Counted from the first letter of the stretch, positions 1-6,640 are shown. The stretch is 8,322 nt of DNA from Candidatus Hodarchaeota archaeon (GCA_016840025.1 JAEOTF010000063.1:1-8322); one strand, 5' to 3'. Translations and numbers: made by a program. The notes: a model not told the origin generated them from the sequence alone.

Positions 1-1
1 A

Positions 2-781
2 CACGATTTCAGCATTTCAGCAGGTGATATAGTTGGATTCAATATTGTATATTACGATTATCCGGGACCAACCAGTAAAACGTGGCCTGCATATCCAATT
101 AGTGATGTAGATAACTATGCAGAGATCAAAATTGCTGAAGGTGGAATAGAAAGATATGCCAACGAAATAATCGAAGCACCTGAGTATACTGTATGTTGCA
201 TTTATCCTGATTATGAGGGTTCAAAACCTCCAGGTGTTTATCCTGCGTCTTTGAGTGATTGGACTGCGATAGGATTTATTATTGGTATGTTCTCGAATAG
301 TCAGAATGAGACTACCGATACGAATCCATCAGTTATCAATACGGGTACTGGTATGATTATACTGTCTGATGGTAAATTCGTGCTTTTCGGTGGGCCTTTA
401 GTTAATTCTGCAGGGTACTATTACGAGAATAACCGGGTTGCACCGGTCTATTGGGGACAGGTTGGACTTACTTATTATTTGTATTTAGCAAATGGCACAA
501 GGCTTGATGATACTGCTATGCATTTCTCACTGATAGGTGCAGGTACTAATGATACCTTTTTGATTGAGCGATTCACAGACAACTCTGGTAATACTATCTA
601 TTACATGTATGGTTATGGTTGGAAGGGAACTTTTGCTGCTGGTAAGTTCTTCAAGTTTGTTATTGCTCCAGATATGGAAAGTTATACTGATTCTTTCTAT
701 GTGTTCAGATGGGCTGATGATGATGGTGACGGATTTGTTGATCTGGATGAAATAAACACGACACCTGTTGCATCAGGATAG
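2..781 (+). CDS. Secreted/cell-surface protein with C-terminal EF-hand-like loop (5' partial)
   Basis: The frame is open from base 2, so the gene starts left of the window; 259 residues of its C-terminal part are visible. An internal TTG at 251 could be taken for a start, but the coding sense continues upstream of it (for example IVGFNIVYYDYPG). The protein is rich in Tyr, Gly, Asn and Thr and low in Lys, as in exported beta-rich surface proteins. Visible blocks are GMIILSDGKFVLFGGPLVN, resembling a motif of archaeal S-layer-type proteins, and YGYGWKGTF. Near the C-terminus (bases 716-751) is a perfect calcium-binding loop, DDDGDGFVDLDE, with D at positions 1, 3, 5 and 9, G at 6 and E at 12. 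Nine residues (INTTPVASG) follow before the stop. No signal peptide can be seen because the N-terminus is missing. The last 29 bases before the stop are repeated at 6589-6617, so a second copy of this gene once existed downstream. The surface role is inferred from composition and motifs; the exact family is uncertain. Confidence 0.85.
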   Translation, partial: HDFSISAGDIVGFNIVYYDYPGPTSKTWPAYPISDVDNYAEIKIAEGGIERYANEIIEAPEYTVCCIYPDYEGSKPPGVYPASLSDWTAIGFIIGMFSNSQNETTDTNPSVINTGTGMIILSDGKFVLFGGPLVNSAGYYYENNRVAPVYWGQVGLTYYLYLANGTRLDDTAMHFSLIGAGTNDTFLIERFTDNSGNTIYYMYGYGWKGTFAAGKFFKFVIAPDMESYTDSFYVFRWADDDGDGFVDLDEINTTPVASG

Positions 782-782
782 C

Positions 783-869
783 TCGTTCAAATCTTTTATC
801 CGTAACTATTTAGCAACCTCTAAAGAAGAACGCTATGAAGTTTATATGAAAGATACTAAGAACTCGTAA
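783..869 (+). pseudogene. Coding-like fragment without a start codon
   Basis: Between the surface gene stop and the methyltransferase-type leader, a frame without stops ends at the TAA at 867-869. Its product has a protein-like composition (NYLATSKEERYEVYMK in the middle), but no usable start codon lies outside the preceding gene. I do not recognise the sequence. It could be the 3' tail of a lost gene or a chance open frame. The first bases (AAATCTTTT at 789-797) are shared with 6625-6633 downstream of the second surface-gene remnant, so part of this stretch may be the shared 3' flank of the surface gene rather than an independent gene. Confidence 0.25.
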
Positions 870-960
870 AAATTAGAGACTCATACTAAAGAGCAGATTA
901 TAGCGCGCGCCTAAATCCTTACAGAAATCGCAAGATATTTATCTTCTCAAAAAAGTTTAG
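857..960 (+). pseudogene. Methyltransferase paralogue reduced to leader plus last 16 codons
   Basis: This is a deletion remnant of a second copy of the methyltransferase gene at 6876-7625. Bases 857-900 align with the region just upstream of that gene (about 6827-6871); the stretch 871-900 matches 6842-6871 at 25 of 30 positions, including a shared AGACTCATA. Bases 910-960 match the end of the intact gene (7575-7625) with 5 mismatches in 51 bases and encode PKSLQKSQDIYLLKKV followed by TAG; the intact protein ends PASLQKSQDIYLLKKV. Everything between, about 700 bases including the start codon, SAM-binding motif and catalytic core, is absent, and the GC-palindrome TAGCGCGCGC (901-910) lies exactly at the join. 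The nucleotide differences, several synonymous, show a diverged paralogue rather than a recent copy. The remnant cannot encode a working enzyme. It lies 3' of the surface gene, in the same order as the second surface-gene remnant and intact methyltransferase at 6589-7625. Confidence 0.85.
901..910 (+). repeat. GC-palindrome scar 1 (TAGCGCGCGC)
   Basis: First of six copies of TAG(C/T)GCGCGC. It sits at the junction between the methyltransferase-like leader (left) and the last codons of that gene (right). TAG CGC GCG is in the same reading frame as the retained tail, so it places a stop codon in frame directly before it. The right half of the 12-base palindrome is broken here (GCC instead of GCTA) because the final C belongs to the CCT codon of the retained gene end. 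Confidence 0.85.
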
Positions 961-973
961 GACTTTAATGCAC

Positions 974-979
974 TTTTTT
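974..979 (+). terminator. Possible T-run terminator
   Basis: Six consecutive T residues lie 14 bases after the stop of the methyltransferase remnant. Archaeal transcription commonly ends in T-rich tracts without a stem-loop, so this could end transcription coming from the surface gene. The remainder of 961-1069 is AT-rich with no recognisable gene or structure. Weak call, because such T-runs are frequent in AT-rich DNA. Confidence 0.25.
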
Positions 980-1069
980 CTAATTAGAAGAATGCGATTG
1001 ATTATAACATCAGAAAAGAAAACAAATACTGCATGAAAAATCTTTATAACATTGAATTCTTTGAAAAAA

Positions 1070-2290
1070 TTAATGACTTATTTTATAATATAGGCTTTCT
1101 AATTGTTTTACCTGTTCATGAATACTAGTTATATGAGTCCTAATCGCGTTTTCACTTAATTTTTGATATAATTGTTTGTCTTTTGCTATAAGTTCCAATT
1201 TTGTTTTTAGGTCTGACATATTTCCGTTTTCATAATGGAGGCCATTATGTCCTTCTTTGATTGCATCTGACTGTGATCTAAGATCTGATGTGATAACTGG
1301 AATTCCAACTGCAAGAGCTTCCCTAATTGTGAATGAGTAACTTTCATTGCATAATGACGGTAAGACCAATACATCGATCTCTGACAGAATCTCAGCAAGT
1401 CTGTCATGAGGATATGGGCCAAAGAAAAAAATATTTTTGTTAGCTATCTGCTGAATCTCTTCCTGGTATTTAGGTTCTCCACCACCATGAATTCGCAACT
1501 CGACATTATTCATATTCATATTTTTGAAAGCTTCAATCAGAAAATGGACTCCCTTATGAGGCCCAAGAGCTCCAAGATATCCAAATATGAATTTCCGCAT
1601 TTTTTTCCTAACAAATTTCTTTTGGAATGAAAAGTCTAAACCTAAAGGTAATACTATTATTTCAGAAATCGATGGGAAATTCTTGACAAATAATTCTTTT
1701 ACAAATTCTGAGGGTGTAGCTATACAATTGATTTTAGATAATATTTCGTTTGCGTACTGATATTTCTTAATTCCAATCTCTTGAGAATCATTTTTAGCTA
1801 GAGATGGCTCATATGCAGAAATGCAATCCATACAATATTTTTCGTTTCTTGGTCCAGTGCATCTTTTACTATCTGGTTTAAGTAAGTTAATATTGTGGCA
1901 CATAAAAAAGAAGTCGTGAAGAAATAATAAGATTGGTATGTTTTTTTTAATCGCTGTCTCAAGGAGAGAAAATCCTAACGCAATACAATGTTGAACATGT
2001 ATAATATCTGGACGAAATTTGTCTAATAGATTGGAGAATGTTTCAGCAACATGATCGTCTAAATATGTATCTTCAAATTTAATACGTGAACTCATTTTCG
2101 GAGTGTTTATTCTACTTATAGGAATGTTATCATAGCTTTCTATAGATTTGTGATAGTCTGTTCCATCGCTACGACTGAAAACATGAACTTCATTATTCTT
2201 CATCAATTCTTTGGCTAATATGTAACTATGTTGTTCGGTGCCAGTAATCTCCTTTGGCGGAAAACCATGAGTGACTATTAACATTCTCAT
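1070..2290 (-). CDS. Family 4 glycosyltransferase (GT-B fold)
   Basis: The product is about 406 residues, a usual GT4 length, and is predicted to be a cytosolic or membrane-associated retaining enzyme that moves a sugar from a nucleotide-sugar donor onto a growing glycan. It opens with the typical N-terminal strand and loop MRMLIVTHGFPP, then TGTEQHSYILAKEL. A Cys-rich stretch after LFLHDFFFMC (with CTG and CMDC) resembles the cysteine cluster of many GT4 enzymes of surface polysaccharide loci. The C-terminal donor-binding half shows FGYLGALGPHKGVHFLIEAF and the E-x7-E region ESYSFTIREALAVGIPVITSD. I chose the ATG at 2290 because it gives the family-typical N-terminus. An in-frame ATG at 2317 would add nine atypical residues and lies in a degenerate GCGCG site; ATG at 2284 is also possible. 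No strong ribosome site precedes 2290, but ATG there overlaps a TGA in another frame (ATGA), suggesting past coupling to an upstream gene. Sugar and linkage cannot be told. Confidence 0.93.
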   Translation of the reverse strand: MRMLIVTHGFPPKEITGTEQHSYILAKELMKNNEVHVFSRSDGTDYHKSIESYDNIPISRINTPKMSSRIKFEDTYLDDHVAETFSNLLDKFRPDIIHVQHCIALGFSLLETAIKKNIPILLFLHDFFFMCHNINLLKPDSKRCTGPRNEKYCMDCISAYEPSLAKNDSQEIGIKKYQYANEILSKINCIATPSEFVKELFVKNFPSISEIIVLPLGLDFSFQKKFVRKKMRKFIFGYLGALGPHKGVHFLIEAFKNMNMNNVELRIHGGGEPKYQEEIQQIANKNIFFFGPYPHDRLAEILSEIDVLVLPSLCNESYSFTIREALAVGIPVITSDLRSQSDAIKEGHNGLHYENGNMSDLKTKLELIAKDKQLYQKLSENAIRTHITSIHEQVKQLESLYYKISH

Positions 2291-2310
2291 TGGATCTCTA
2301 CATCTACTAC

Positions 2311-2319
2311 CGCGCATTA
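2311..2319 (-). repeat. Possible degenerate GC-palindrome scar 7 (TAATGCGCG)
   Basis: Read on the minus strand this is TAATGCGCG, one base different from TAGTGCGCG at scar 4. In the phase of the other scars it reads TAA TGC GCG, followed by seven codons (VVDVEIQ) and a TGA that overlaps the ATG of the family-4 glycosyltransferase as ATGA. It may be an eroded scar of a gene that once preceded and was coupled to the glycosyltransferase. Only a five-base CGCGC core is left, so chance is possible. Confidence 0.35.
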
Positions 2320-2343
2320 AATCAATTAGATATCACTTTGGGT

Positions 2344-2351
2344 TTTATAGA
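2344..2351 (-). promoter_or_regulatory. Candidate archaeal TATA box for the GT4 gene
   Basis: On the minus strand the sequence reads CTATAAAA, a fair TATA-box match. With the usual archaeal spacing of about 25 bases to the start of transcription, RNA would begin near 2320, about 30 bases before the chosen ATG at 2290. A second TATA-like stretch (ATATATAA, minus strand, around 2390-2398) lies further out. If the archaeal assignment is wrong these calls fail. Confidence 0.35.
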
Positions 2352-2470
2352 GTAATCTGTTCCATCTTTTTTTATTTGATTACCTGAAATTATATATGAA
2401 AAAGAATAGCTTGGACAGATAGGATTTGGTAATAGAACCTTAGGGCCATAAAATTAAATCTAAAGATAGA

Positions 2471-2479
2471 ATTTAAAAT
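2471..2479 (+). promoter_or_regulatory. Candidate A/T-rich promoter box for the GT2 gene
   Basis: ATTTAAAAT lies in the 266-base gap between the divergent glycosyltransferase genes and could serve as a TATA box for rightward transcription, with a start near 2500. The gap is strongly AT-rich and offers other possible boxes, so this is only the best visual candidate. Apart from promoters and the ribosome site at 2545, nothing else is recognisable in this gap. Confidence 0.25.
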
Positions 2480-2544
2480 GCAAAAGAAGTAAAAGAAATG
2501 AATAGCTTAGCATGGATAATCAGTAAATACAGAATTTTTCAACC

Positions 2545-2549
2545 GAGGT
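2545..2549 (+). promoter_or_regulatory. Ribosome binding site of the GT2 gene
   Basis: GAGGT, complementary to the 3' end of 16S rRNA, ends seven bases before the ATG at 2557. It is the clearest ribosome site in the window and fixes the start of the two-domain glycosyltransferase. Confidence 0.7.
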
Positions 2550-2556
2550 TTTCCGT

Positions 2557-4572
2557 ATGGAAGACTTAAGAAGAATTATTAATCATATTACAGGAAAACT
2601 CAATTTGCTACTTGGTTTTGGACATTCACTTCAAAATATTTTAGAAAAAAATTTTCAACTTCAAAACAGTAGTTTTTTTGAACTCAACCTTAATGAGCAA
2701 TATAAAATATGGTTGAAAAACAGTGAATTAACAGAAGATCAAATTCATAAGATACGTCAAAGGGCTTCAAATTTTACATATAGACCATTAATCAGTCTTG
2801 TAATGCTGGTATATCATGCAAATGAAAAATGGTTTAGATCAGCAATAGAATCGGTGGTTAAGCAGGTCTATTGTGAATGGGAACTTTGTGTTATTGATAC
2901 ATCAACAAAACAAGAAATAAAAAACATATTAACTGAGTACTCACAAAATTATGGTCAGATAAGAATAAAATATCTGAAGAAAAATTTGGGAATTGCAGGG
3001 ACATCTAATCAAGCGCTGGGTATGGCCAAAGGTGAATTCATAGCATTTATTGGCCATAATGACGAACTTCAACCTAACACCCTATTCGAATTTGTGAAGC
3101 TACTAAATCAAAATAGTGATCTGGATTTACTATATAGTGATGAAGATCAAAAAGATCTGAACGGTCAGAGAGTAGAACCTTTCTTTAAGCCAGATTGGTC
3201 TCCCGATCTTCTCATGTCTATGAATTACATATCCCAATTTTCAATATTCAGAAAAACCTTGGTAGATAAGATTGGGGGATTCCGTGAAGGATTCGAGGGT
3301 AGTCAAGACTATGATTTAGTACTAAGATTTACTGAATTAACAAATAAGATTGCTCACATCCCTAAACCCTTATACAGTTGCCAAAAACTGCCAGGCTCTG
3401 CTGCTGGGTCTTTATATGCAAAGCTACATGCGCGAACATCCACAAAGAAAGCACTAAGAGAAGCTTTGCATAGGCGAGGCTTAGACGGAGAAGTTTTAGA
3501 AGGTTTCGGTGAGCATCATCGAGTAAGATATTATGTTCATCGAAGCCCTATGGTGAGTATTATTATACCGACTAAAGATAAGGTTGAACTTCTAAAACGG
3601 TGTATCAAAAGTATAGAAACTAAGACTCTCTACAAAAACTATGAGATAATTGTCCTAGACAATAATAGTACTGATCCTGATACTATATCCTATCTAAAGA
3701 GTATTCCATACAAGATTGAAGACTTTAAAGATCCTTTCAACTACTCAAAAATAAATAATTTAGGTGCAAGATTGGCAAAAGGCCAATATCTTCTTTTTCT
3801 AAACAATGATACTGAAATTGTAGATGGAAATTGGTTGGAAGCTATGTTAGAGCATTCACAGAGACCTGAGGTTGGAATAGTAGGTGCACTCCTAATTTAT
3901 CCTGAAAGTAGAACCAAATCCAAACATCATATAATCCAGCATGCAGGAGTTGTTCTCGGAGCAGGCGGTGTTGCTAATCACGCTTTTAGAGGTCTCCCAT
4001 ATGAAACATCAAACTATTTTGGTCTACACAGAGTACTTCGTAATTGTATCGCAGTTACCGGAGCATGTATGATGCTTAGAAAAAATGTGTTCAATGAAGT
4101 TGGAGGTTTTGATGAGAATTTCAAAATTGTTTTTCAAGATGTAGATCTCTGTCTTCGTCTGAAAGAGAAGGGATATTCTATTGTCTATACTCCTTACAGC
4201 ATATTAAATCATAGCGAGAAGGCAACTAGGAAAGACCATCCTGATGAGGATGAAAATTTAATAATAAAACGATGGAAAAAAATGATATTTGAAGGTGACC
4301 CTTATTATAATCCCAACCTGACTCTTATCAGAGAAGATTACTCCCTATCTTTTCAGTGCTCAACGGATCGTGCTATGACGGTGCTACTTGATATCTATAA
4401 TATAAGACCTGATTTGCAAAGATCTTATCCTGAAGTTCGACGGGGCAACTACACTAGATTAAAAGATTGGGTTGTAAAATATGGATTGACAGTAGATAAT
4501 GCAAAAATTCTTCTAAAGCCTTATGGGTCATACTTTCTTTCGAATGTCTATGAAAAAATTGAGCATAATTAG
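2557..4572 (+). CDS. Two-domain family 2 glycosyltransferase
   Basis: The 671-residue protein has two GT-A domains, as in bifunctional glycosyltransferases of O-antigen-like and surface glycan loci. Residues 1-75 form an N-terminal extension. Domain 1 (about 77-290) keeps SDEDQKDLNGQRVEPFFKPD and FEGSQDYDLVLR, but its metal-binding loop, normally close to LDHDDEL, reads FIGHNDEL (G166, H167, N168, D169), and the usual DDxS nucleotide-binding motif reads IDTS. Domain 2 (about 332-560) is canonical: VSIIIPTKD, IIVLDNNSTD, FLNNDTE (DXD-type, 416-419), VTGACMMLRK and QDVDLCLRLKEKGY (527-540). Residues 605-645 (LLDIYNIRPDLQRSYPEV) resemble a linker that in related proteins often joins to further domains. 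Start ATG is fixed by GAGGT at 2545. The TAG stop is part of the palindrome at 4570-4581, so the protein may be shortened. No membrane segments are seen. The activity is probably transfer of one or two sugars in glycan assembly; substrates are unknown. Confidence 0.94.
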   Translation: MEDLRRIINHITGKLNLLLGFGHSLQNILEKNFQLQNSSFFELNLNEQYKIWLKNSELTEDQIHKIRQRASNFTYRPLISLVMLVYHANEKWFRSAIESVVKQVYCEWELCVIDTSTKQEIKNILTEYSQNYGQIRIKYLKKNLGIAGTSNQALGMAKGEFIAFIGHNDELQPNTLFEFVKLLNQNSDLDLLYSDEDQKDLNGQRVEPFFKPDWSPDLLMSMNYISQFSIFRKTLVDKIGGFREGFEGSQDYDLVLRFTELTNKIAHIPKPLYSCQKLPGSAAGSLYAKLHARTSTKKALREALHRRGLDGEVLEGFGEHHRVRYYVHRSPMVSIIIPTKDKVELLKRCIKSIETKTLYKNYEIIVLDNNSTDPDTISYLKSIPYKIEDFKDPFNYSKINNLGARLAKGQYLLFLNNDTEIVDGNWLEAMLEHSQRPEVGIVGALLIYPESRTKSKHHIIQHAGVVLGAGGVANHAFRGLPYETSNYFGLHRVLRNCIAVTGACMMLRKNVFNEVGGFDENFKIVFQDVDLCLRLKEKGYSIVYTPYSILNHSEKATRKDHPDEDENLIIKRWKKMIFEGDPYYNPNLTLIREDYSLSFQCSTDRAMTVLLDIYNIRPDLQRSYPEVRRGNYTRLKDWVVKYGLTVDNAKILLKPYGSYFLSNVYEKIEHN

Positions 4573-4581
4573 CGCGCGCTA
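4570..4581. repeat. GC-palindrome scar 2 (perfect 12-base palindrome)
   Basis: TAGCGCGCGCTA lies between two convergent genes. Its first three bases are the stop codon of the two-domain glycosyltransferase, and its last base is four bases from the stop of the opposing membrane-protein gene (4586-4588). It carries TAG on both strands. Reading right in scar phase gives TAG CGC GCG CTA TAA, an immediate stop. It may mark a deletion that removed the end of the glycosyltransferase gene or a following gene. Confidence 0.8.
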
Positions 4582-4585
4582 TAAT

Positions 4586-6331
4586 CTACTTTTCATCACG
4601 GACTATTGTGAAAATTAATTTTTGTTGTGGATAGTAATAGTTGTTTCCGTCTTTTGTGACTATTTTTAAAATAAGTGTATGCGTCCCCTCATCAAGGATG
4701 GAAGAAGATAGAGATGCTTTAAACCCAGAGAATCTGAAGTTAGGAGTATTAAGTTGATCAGATATGTCTGATCTATCTAGACCATAAATGGTTGGGATAT
4801 CTAACTCTTCATCAAGAGTGAGTAAGACTGCGGATGCGGTATTGTTGAATTGTTTATCTACGGCCCAGCCTTCAATATAGATGGTTTTCTCAGTATTCGA
4901 ATTAATAATAATAGGATTTTTTCCATATGTTGTTCTATCATTTATAGACTCTATAGCAAAAAGTGTACTTTGATTAATCATAATAAGTTTTGATGTTTCT
5001 ATTGCGGGGTCACTAAAAATATGTAATTTATTTTTTTCTGAGAATTTAATTAGTCCCCTTACCCAATCAACGTCTGGACAAATATATCTCCTAATGCTTT
5101 CATTTGATTGTATTTTGTAAGTTTTTAAAATGTATAATGCTGTCTCATTGCGATGTTTACTTTTGTAACCCTCATCCCATCCTGTACTATACGAAACTAC
5201 AACGCCAACTAGAATTAATGCAAGCAAGAAATGAGCTGCTAAGCTCTTATTTTTAGTAGAGGAATTATGGAAAATGGAAATTGCTAGCAGATATAGAGAA
5301 GAAATTCCCAAAAGTGTAATGGGAGTATACCGGGATGATAAAGCTTGACTGATACCAAAACCACTTCTTCCAAAAGAAATAGCTATTAAGCTCAGAGAAA
5401 TAACGATAACCAAGGAAATCCATATTCTATCTTTTATGTAAAGTTTCATCTTATGCTGGAAAATGATGATGAATATCCCAGTAATCGTTGTCACTAGGCC
5501 AAAACCTGTTGAGTTGGCAACTCCATCAGAAAGTGGCGCCCCTATTAGTACCAAGATATAACGCCCAGCTGTCATTAGACTCGTTGCATGGAACTTAACA
5601 AAACTAGGTGGAGCAAAAAAGTCATAAAAATATGAAGTATATGTTATAACAGCAAACAATCCCCATAAAATTAACTTTTTCAAGTCTTTTTTTCCATCGG
5701 TAATTAATAATTGGATTATTCCTACTGGCCATACCAATAATCCCGTCACGAACGAGTATGAGGCCAAAATTGCGCTTGGTAAACTCAATATAAAACTGGT
5801 GTCTATTCTCCTACTCTTATCCAGAAAGTAAAAAGTCAATACTGTACCGAATATCATCAAGTATATGTGAAATGTGAAACCCATCAATATGCTCTCATGT
5901 TGCTTGAAAGTGAATAACAGGAAAGAGATTGGAAGAAAATATAATAGACGTTTAGAATAACTGATATGTGAGAACTTTTTCCAATAGATATAGAAAATTA
6001 TTATCAGGGTAAGACAAATAATTAGCCAACTGAAGTACATCTCAATAATCGTATTATACTGAGTAAATTTACCAAGAGTTAACATAATCATCTTAGCAAA
6101 CGGCATCTTGTGTTCATTGTGTTGACCAAAGAAATCAATAAATGTCAATGTGCCATTCATCTCTTTTTGGATGAGACGAACCATCACCCATTCGTCCATG
6201 TAAATGAGATTGACGCCGAATAGACTGATGTAACGTAATAGAGCTATTGGAGGCAAAATCAGAAGAAGGCCGGGAATGATCAAGGAGAGCAATGAAGATA
6301 AATTAATTCTAGTCAAGAATTTGTTACTCAA
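4586..6331 (-). CDS. Polytopic membrane protein, GT-C glycosyltransferase-like, with C-terminal beta domain
   Basis: The product is about 581 residues with some ten or more hydrophobic segments over roughly residues 12-375, starting with SLLSLIIPGLLLILPPIALL. The first extracytoplasmic loop holds YMDEW (D46, E47) and then LTFIDFFGQHNEHKMPFAK. An acidic pair in the first outer loop is a hallmark of GT-C enzymes, which use lipid-linked sugar donors, and the QHNEH block recurs in uncharacterised polytopic proteins of glycan loci. SSRYTPI follows around 332-338. The C-terminal 110 residues, beginning EGWAVDKQ, with YGLDRSDIS, FSGFKASL and GTHTLILKIVTKDG, form a beta-rich domain seen at the ends of other glycan-related proteins. 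There is no ATG at the N-terminus; the TTG at 6329-6331 is the best start because the first helix follows at once and the frame closes upstream at 6365. Its upstream flank carries scar 3. GT-C activity is inferred from architecture; no close named family is claimed. Confidence 0.88.
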   Translation of the reverse strand: MSNKFLTRINLSSLLSLIIPGLLLILPPIALLRYISLFGVNLIYMDEWVMVRLIQKEMNGTLTFIDFFGQHNEHKMPFAKMIMLTLGKFTQYNTIIEMYFSWLIICLTLIIIFYIYWKKFSHISYSKRLLYFLPISFLLFTFKQHESILMGFTFHIYLMIFGTVLTFYFLDKSRRIDTSFILSLPSAILASYSFVTGLLVWPVGIIQLLITDGKKDLKKLILWGLFAVITYTSYFYDFFAPPSFVKFHATSLMTAGRYILVLIGAPLSDGVANSTGFGLVTTITGIFIIIFQHKMKLYIKDRIWISLVIVISLSLIAISFGRSGFGISQALSSRYTPITLLGISSLYLLAISIFHNSSTKNKSLAAHFLLALILVGVVVSYSTGWDEGYKSKHRNETALYILKTYKIQSNESIRRYICPDVDWVRGLIKFSEKNKLHIFSDPAIETSKLIMINQSTLFAIESINDRTTYGKNPIIINSNTEKTIYIEGWAVDKQFNNTASAVLLTLDEELDIPTIYGLDRSDISDQLNTPNFRFSGFKASLSSSILDEGTHTLILKIVTKDGNNYYYPQQKLIFTIVRDEK

Positions 6332-6356
6332 TTGCAGATCATACCTAGAGGTTGTA

Positions 6357-6395
6357 TTAAGGAATTAATTGTGATAGCACGGAGGGCGCGCGCTA
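6357..6395 (-). pseudogene. Putative 3' tail of a lost gene behind scar 3
   Basis: Read on the minus strand this starts with TAG CGC GCG and continues in that phase through PSVLSQLIP to a TAA, 25 bases before the TTG start of the membrane-protein gene. The arrangement matches the two proven remnants (scars 1 and 5), where the retained gene tail is in the same phase as TAG CGC GCG. No intact counterpart is in the window, so gene identity is unknown and a chance stop is possible. If real, the lost gene lay directly upstream of the membrane protein, probably in one operon. Confidence 0.35.
6386..6395 (-). repeat. GC-palindrome scar 3 (TAGCGCGCGC on minus strand)
   Basis: Minus-strand TAGCGCGCGC, with the right arm altered (CCC instead of CTA). 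It lies 55 bases upstream of the start of the membrane-protein gene. A 66-codon frame at 6328-6528 (minus) reads straight through this site and scar 4, but in a phase different from the scars and with no recognisable family, so it is not called as a gene. Confidence 0.8.
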
Positions 6396-6506
6396 CCGAT
6401 TTCTCCTCGACATAATAGATAACAGCTCCATCTACGATATAGAACATTTGCTTAATTATTGATTTTGTTGTTGACAGGTAGCTTTTTCCTAATCCAGATC
6501 TTGTAA

Positions 6507-6530
6507 TTACCCCTTTACACGCGCGCACTA
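6507..6530 (-). pseudogene. Putative short gene tail behind scar 4
   Basis: On the minus strand TAG TGC GCG is followed in phase by RVKG and a TAA. This fits the pattern of a retained gene end after a scar, but four codons are too few for identification and the stop may be chance. The next 111 bases on the minus strand (6396-6506) would be the spacer and leader of the gene lost at scar 3. Part of that stretch translates in one frame as a protein-like sequence (KQMFYIVDGAVIYYVEEK) that I cannot assign. Confidence 0.2.
6521..6530 (-). repeat. GC-palindrome scar 4 (TAGTGCGCGC on minus strand)
   Basis: Minus-strand TAGTGCGCGC, with one C-to-T change from the consensus. It is 46 bases from scar 5 and points the opposite way, as expected for the 5' ends of two divergently transcribed lost genes. 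Confidence 0.7.
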
Positions 6531-6576
6531 ATCAAGCTAGCATGATTATCATTCGTATGCATATTTGGAATTATCC

Positions 6577-6586
6577 TAGCGCGCGC
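6577..6586 (+). repeat. GC-palindrome scar 5 (TAGCGCGCGC)
   Basis: TAGCGCGCGC followed immediately by TT and the retained 3' end of a second surface-protein gene. The TAG CGC GCG triplets are in frame with that tail. The site therefore stands where the body of a gene is missing, as at scar 1. Confidence 0.85.
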
Positions 6587-6618
6587 TTATAAACACAACA
6601 CCTGATGCATCAGGATAA
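6587..6618 (+). pseudogene. 3' remnant of a second surface-protein gene
   Basis: Bases 6589-6617 match 752-780, the end of the surface-protein gene at the left edge, with 2 differences in 29 bases. The frame is preserved and encodes INTTPDASG then TAA; the intact gene ends INTTPVASG then TAG. One difference is synonymous and one changes Val to Asp. The similarity continues past the stop (AAATCTTTT at 6625-6633 against 789-797). Sequence upstream of ATA is not surface-gene sequence but scar 5. The gene body, including the EF-hand loop, has been lost. Homology over such a short stretch is credible because coding frame, stop position and 3' flank all correspond. Confidence 0.75.
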
Positions 6619-6629
6619 AACTGTAAATC

Positions 6630-6636
6630 TTTTTTT
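6630..6636 (+). terminator. Possible T-run terminator after the surface-gene remnant
   Basis: A run of seven or more T residues lies about 12 bases after the remnant's TAA, at the place where the intact copy has a shorter T-run (794-797). It could be the retained transcription end of the lost surface gene. Weak call in AT-rich DNA. Confidence 0.3.
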
Positions 6637-6640
6637 ATTA

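Noticed and set aside
564..755. 63-codon plus-strand frame inside the surface gene
   Set aside because: Out-of-frame shadow of the surface-protein gene with a low-complexity Leu/Ser-rich product.
2498..2569. 23-codon frame (starting MNSLAWIISKYR) overlapping the GT2 start
   Set aside because: Composition is protein-like, but it has no good ribosome site or recognisable family and overlaps the well-supported GT2 start; probably chance.
6328..6528. 66-codon minus-strand frame overlapping the start of the membrane-protein gene
   Set aside because: It runs through two GC-palindromes in a phase different from the proven scar phase, matches no recognised family, and is better explained as a mosaic of gene tails and leaders.
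6601..6614. Perfect 14-base palindrome CCTGATGCATCAGG as an operator
   Set aside because: It lies in the retained coding end of the surface-gene remnant. The intact copy has the same sequence with one base different, so the symmetry arose by a single substitution and is probably chance.
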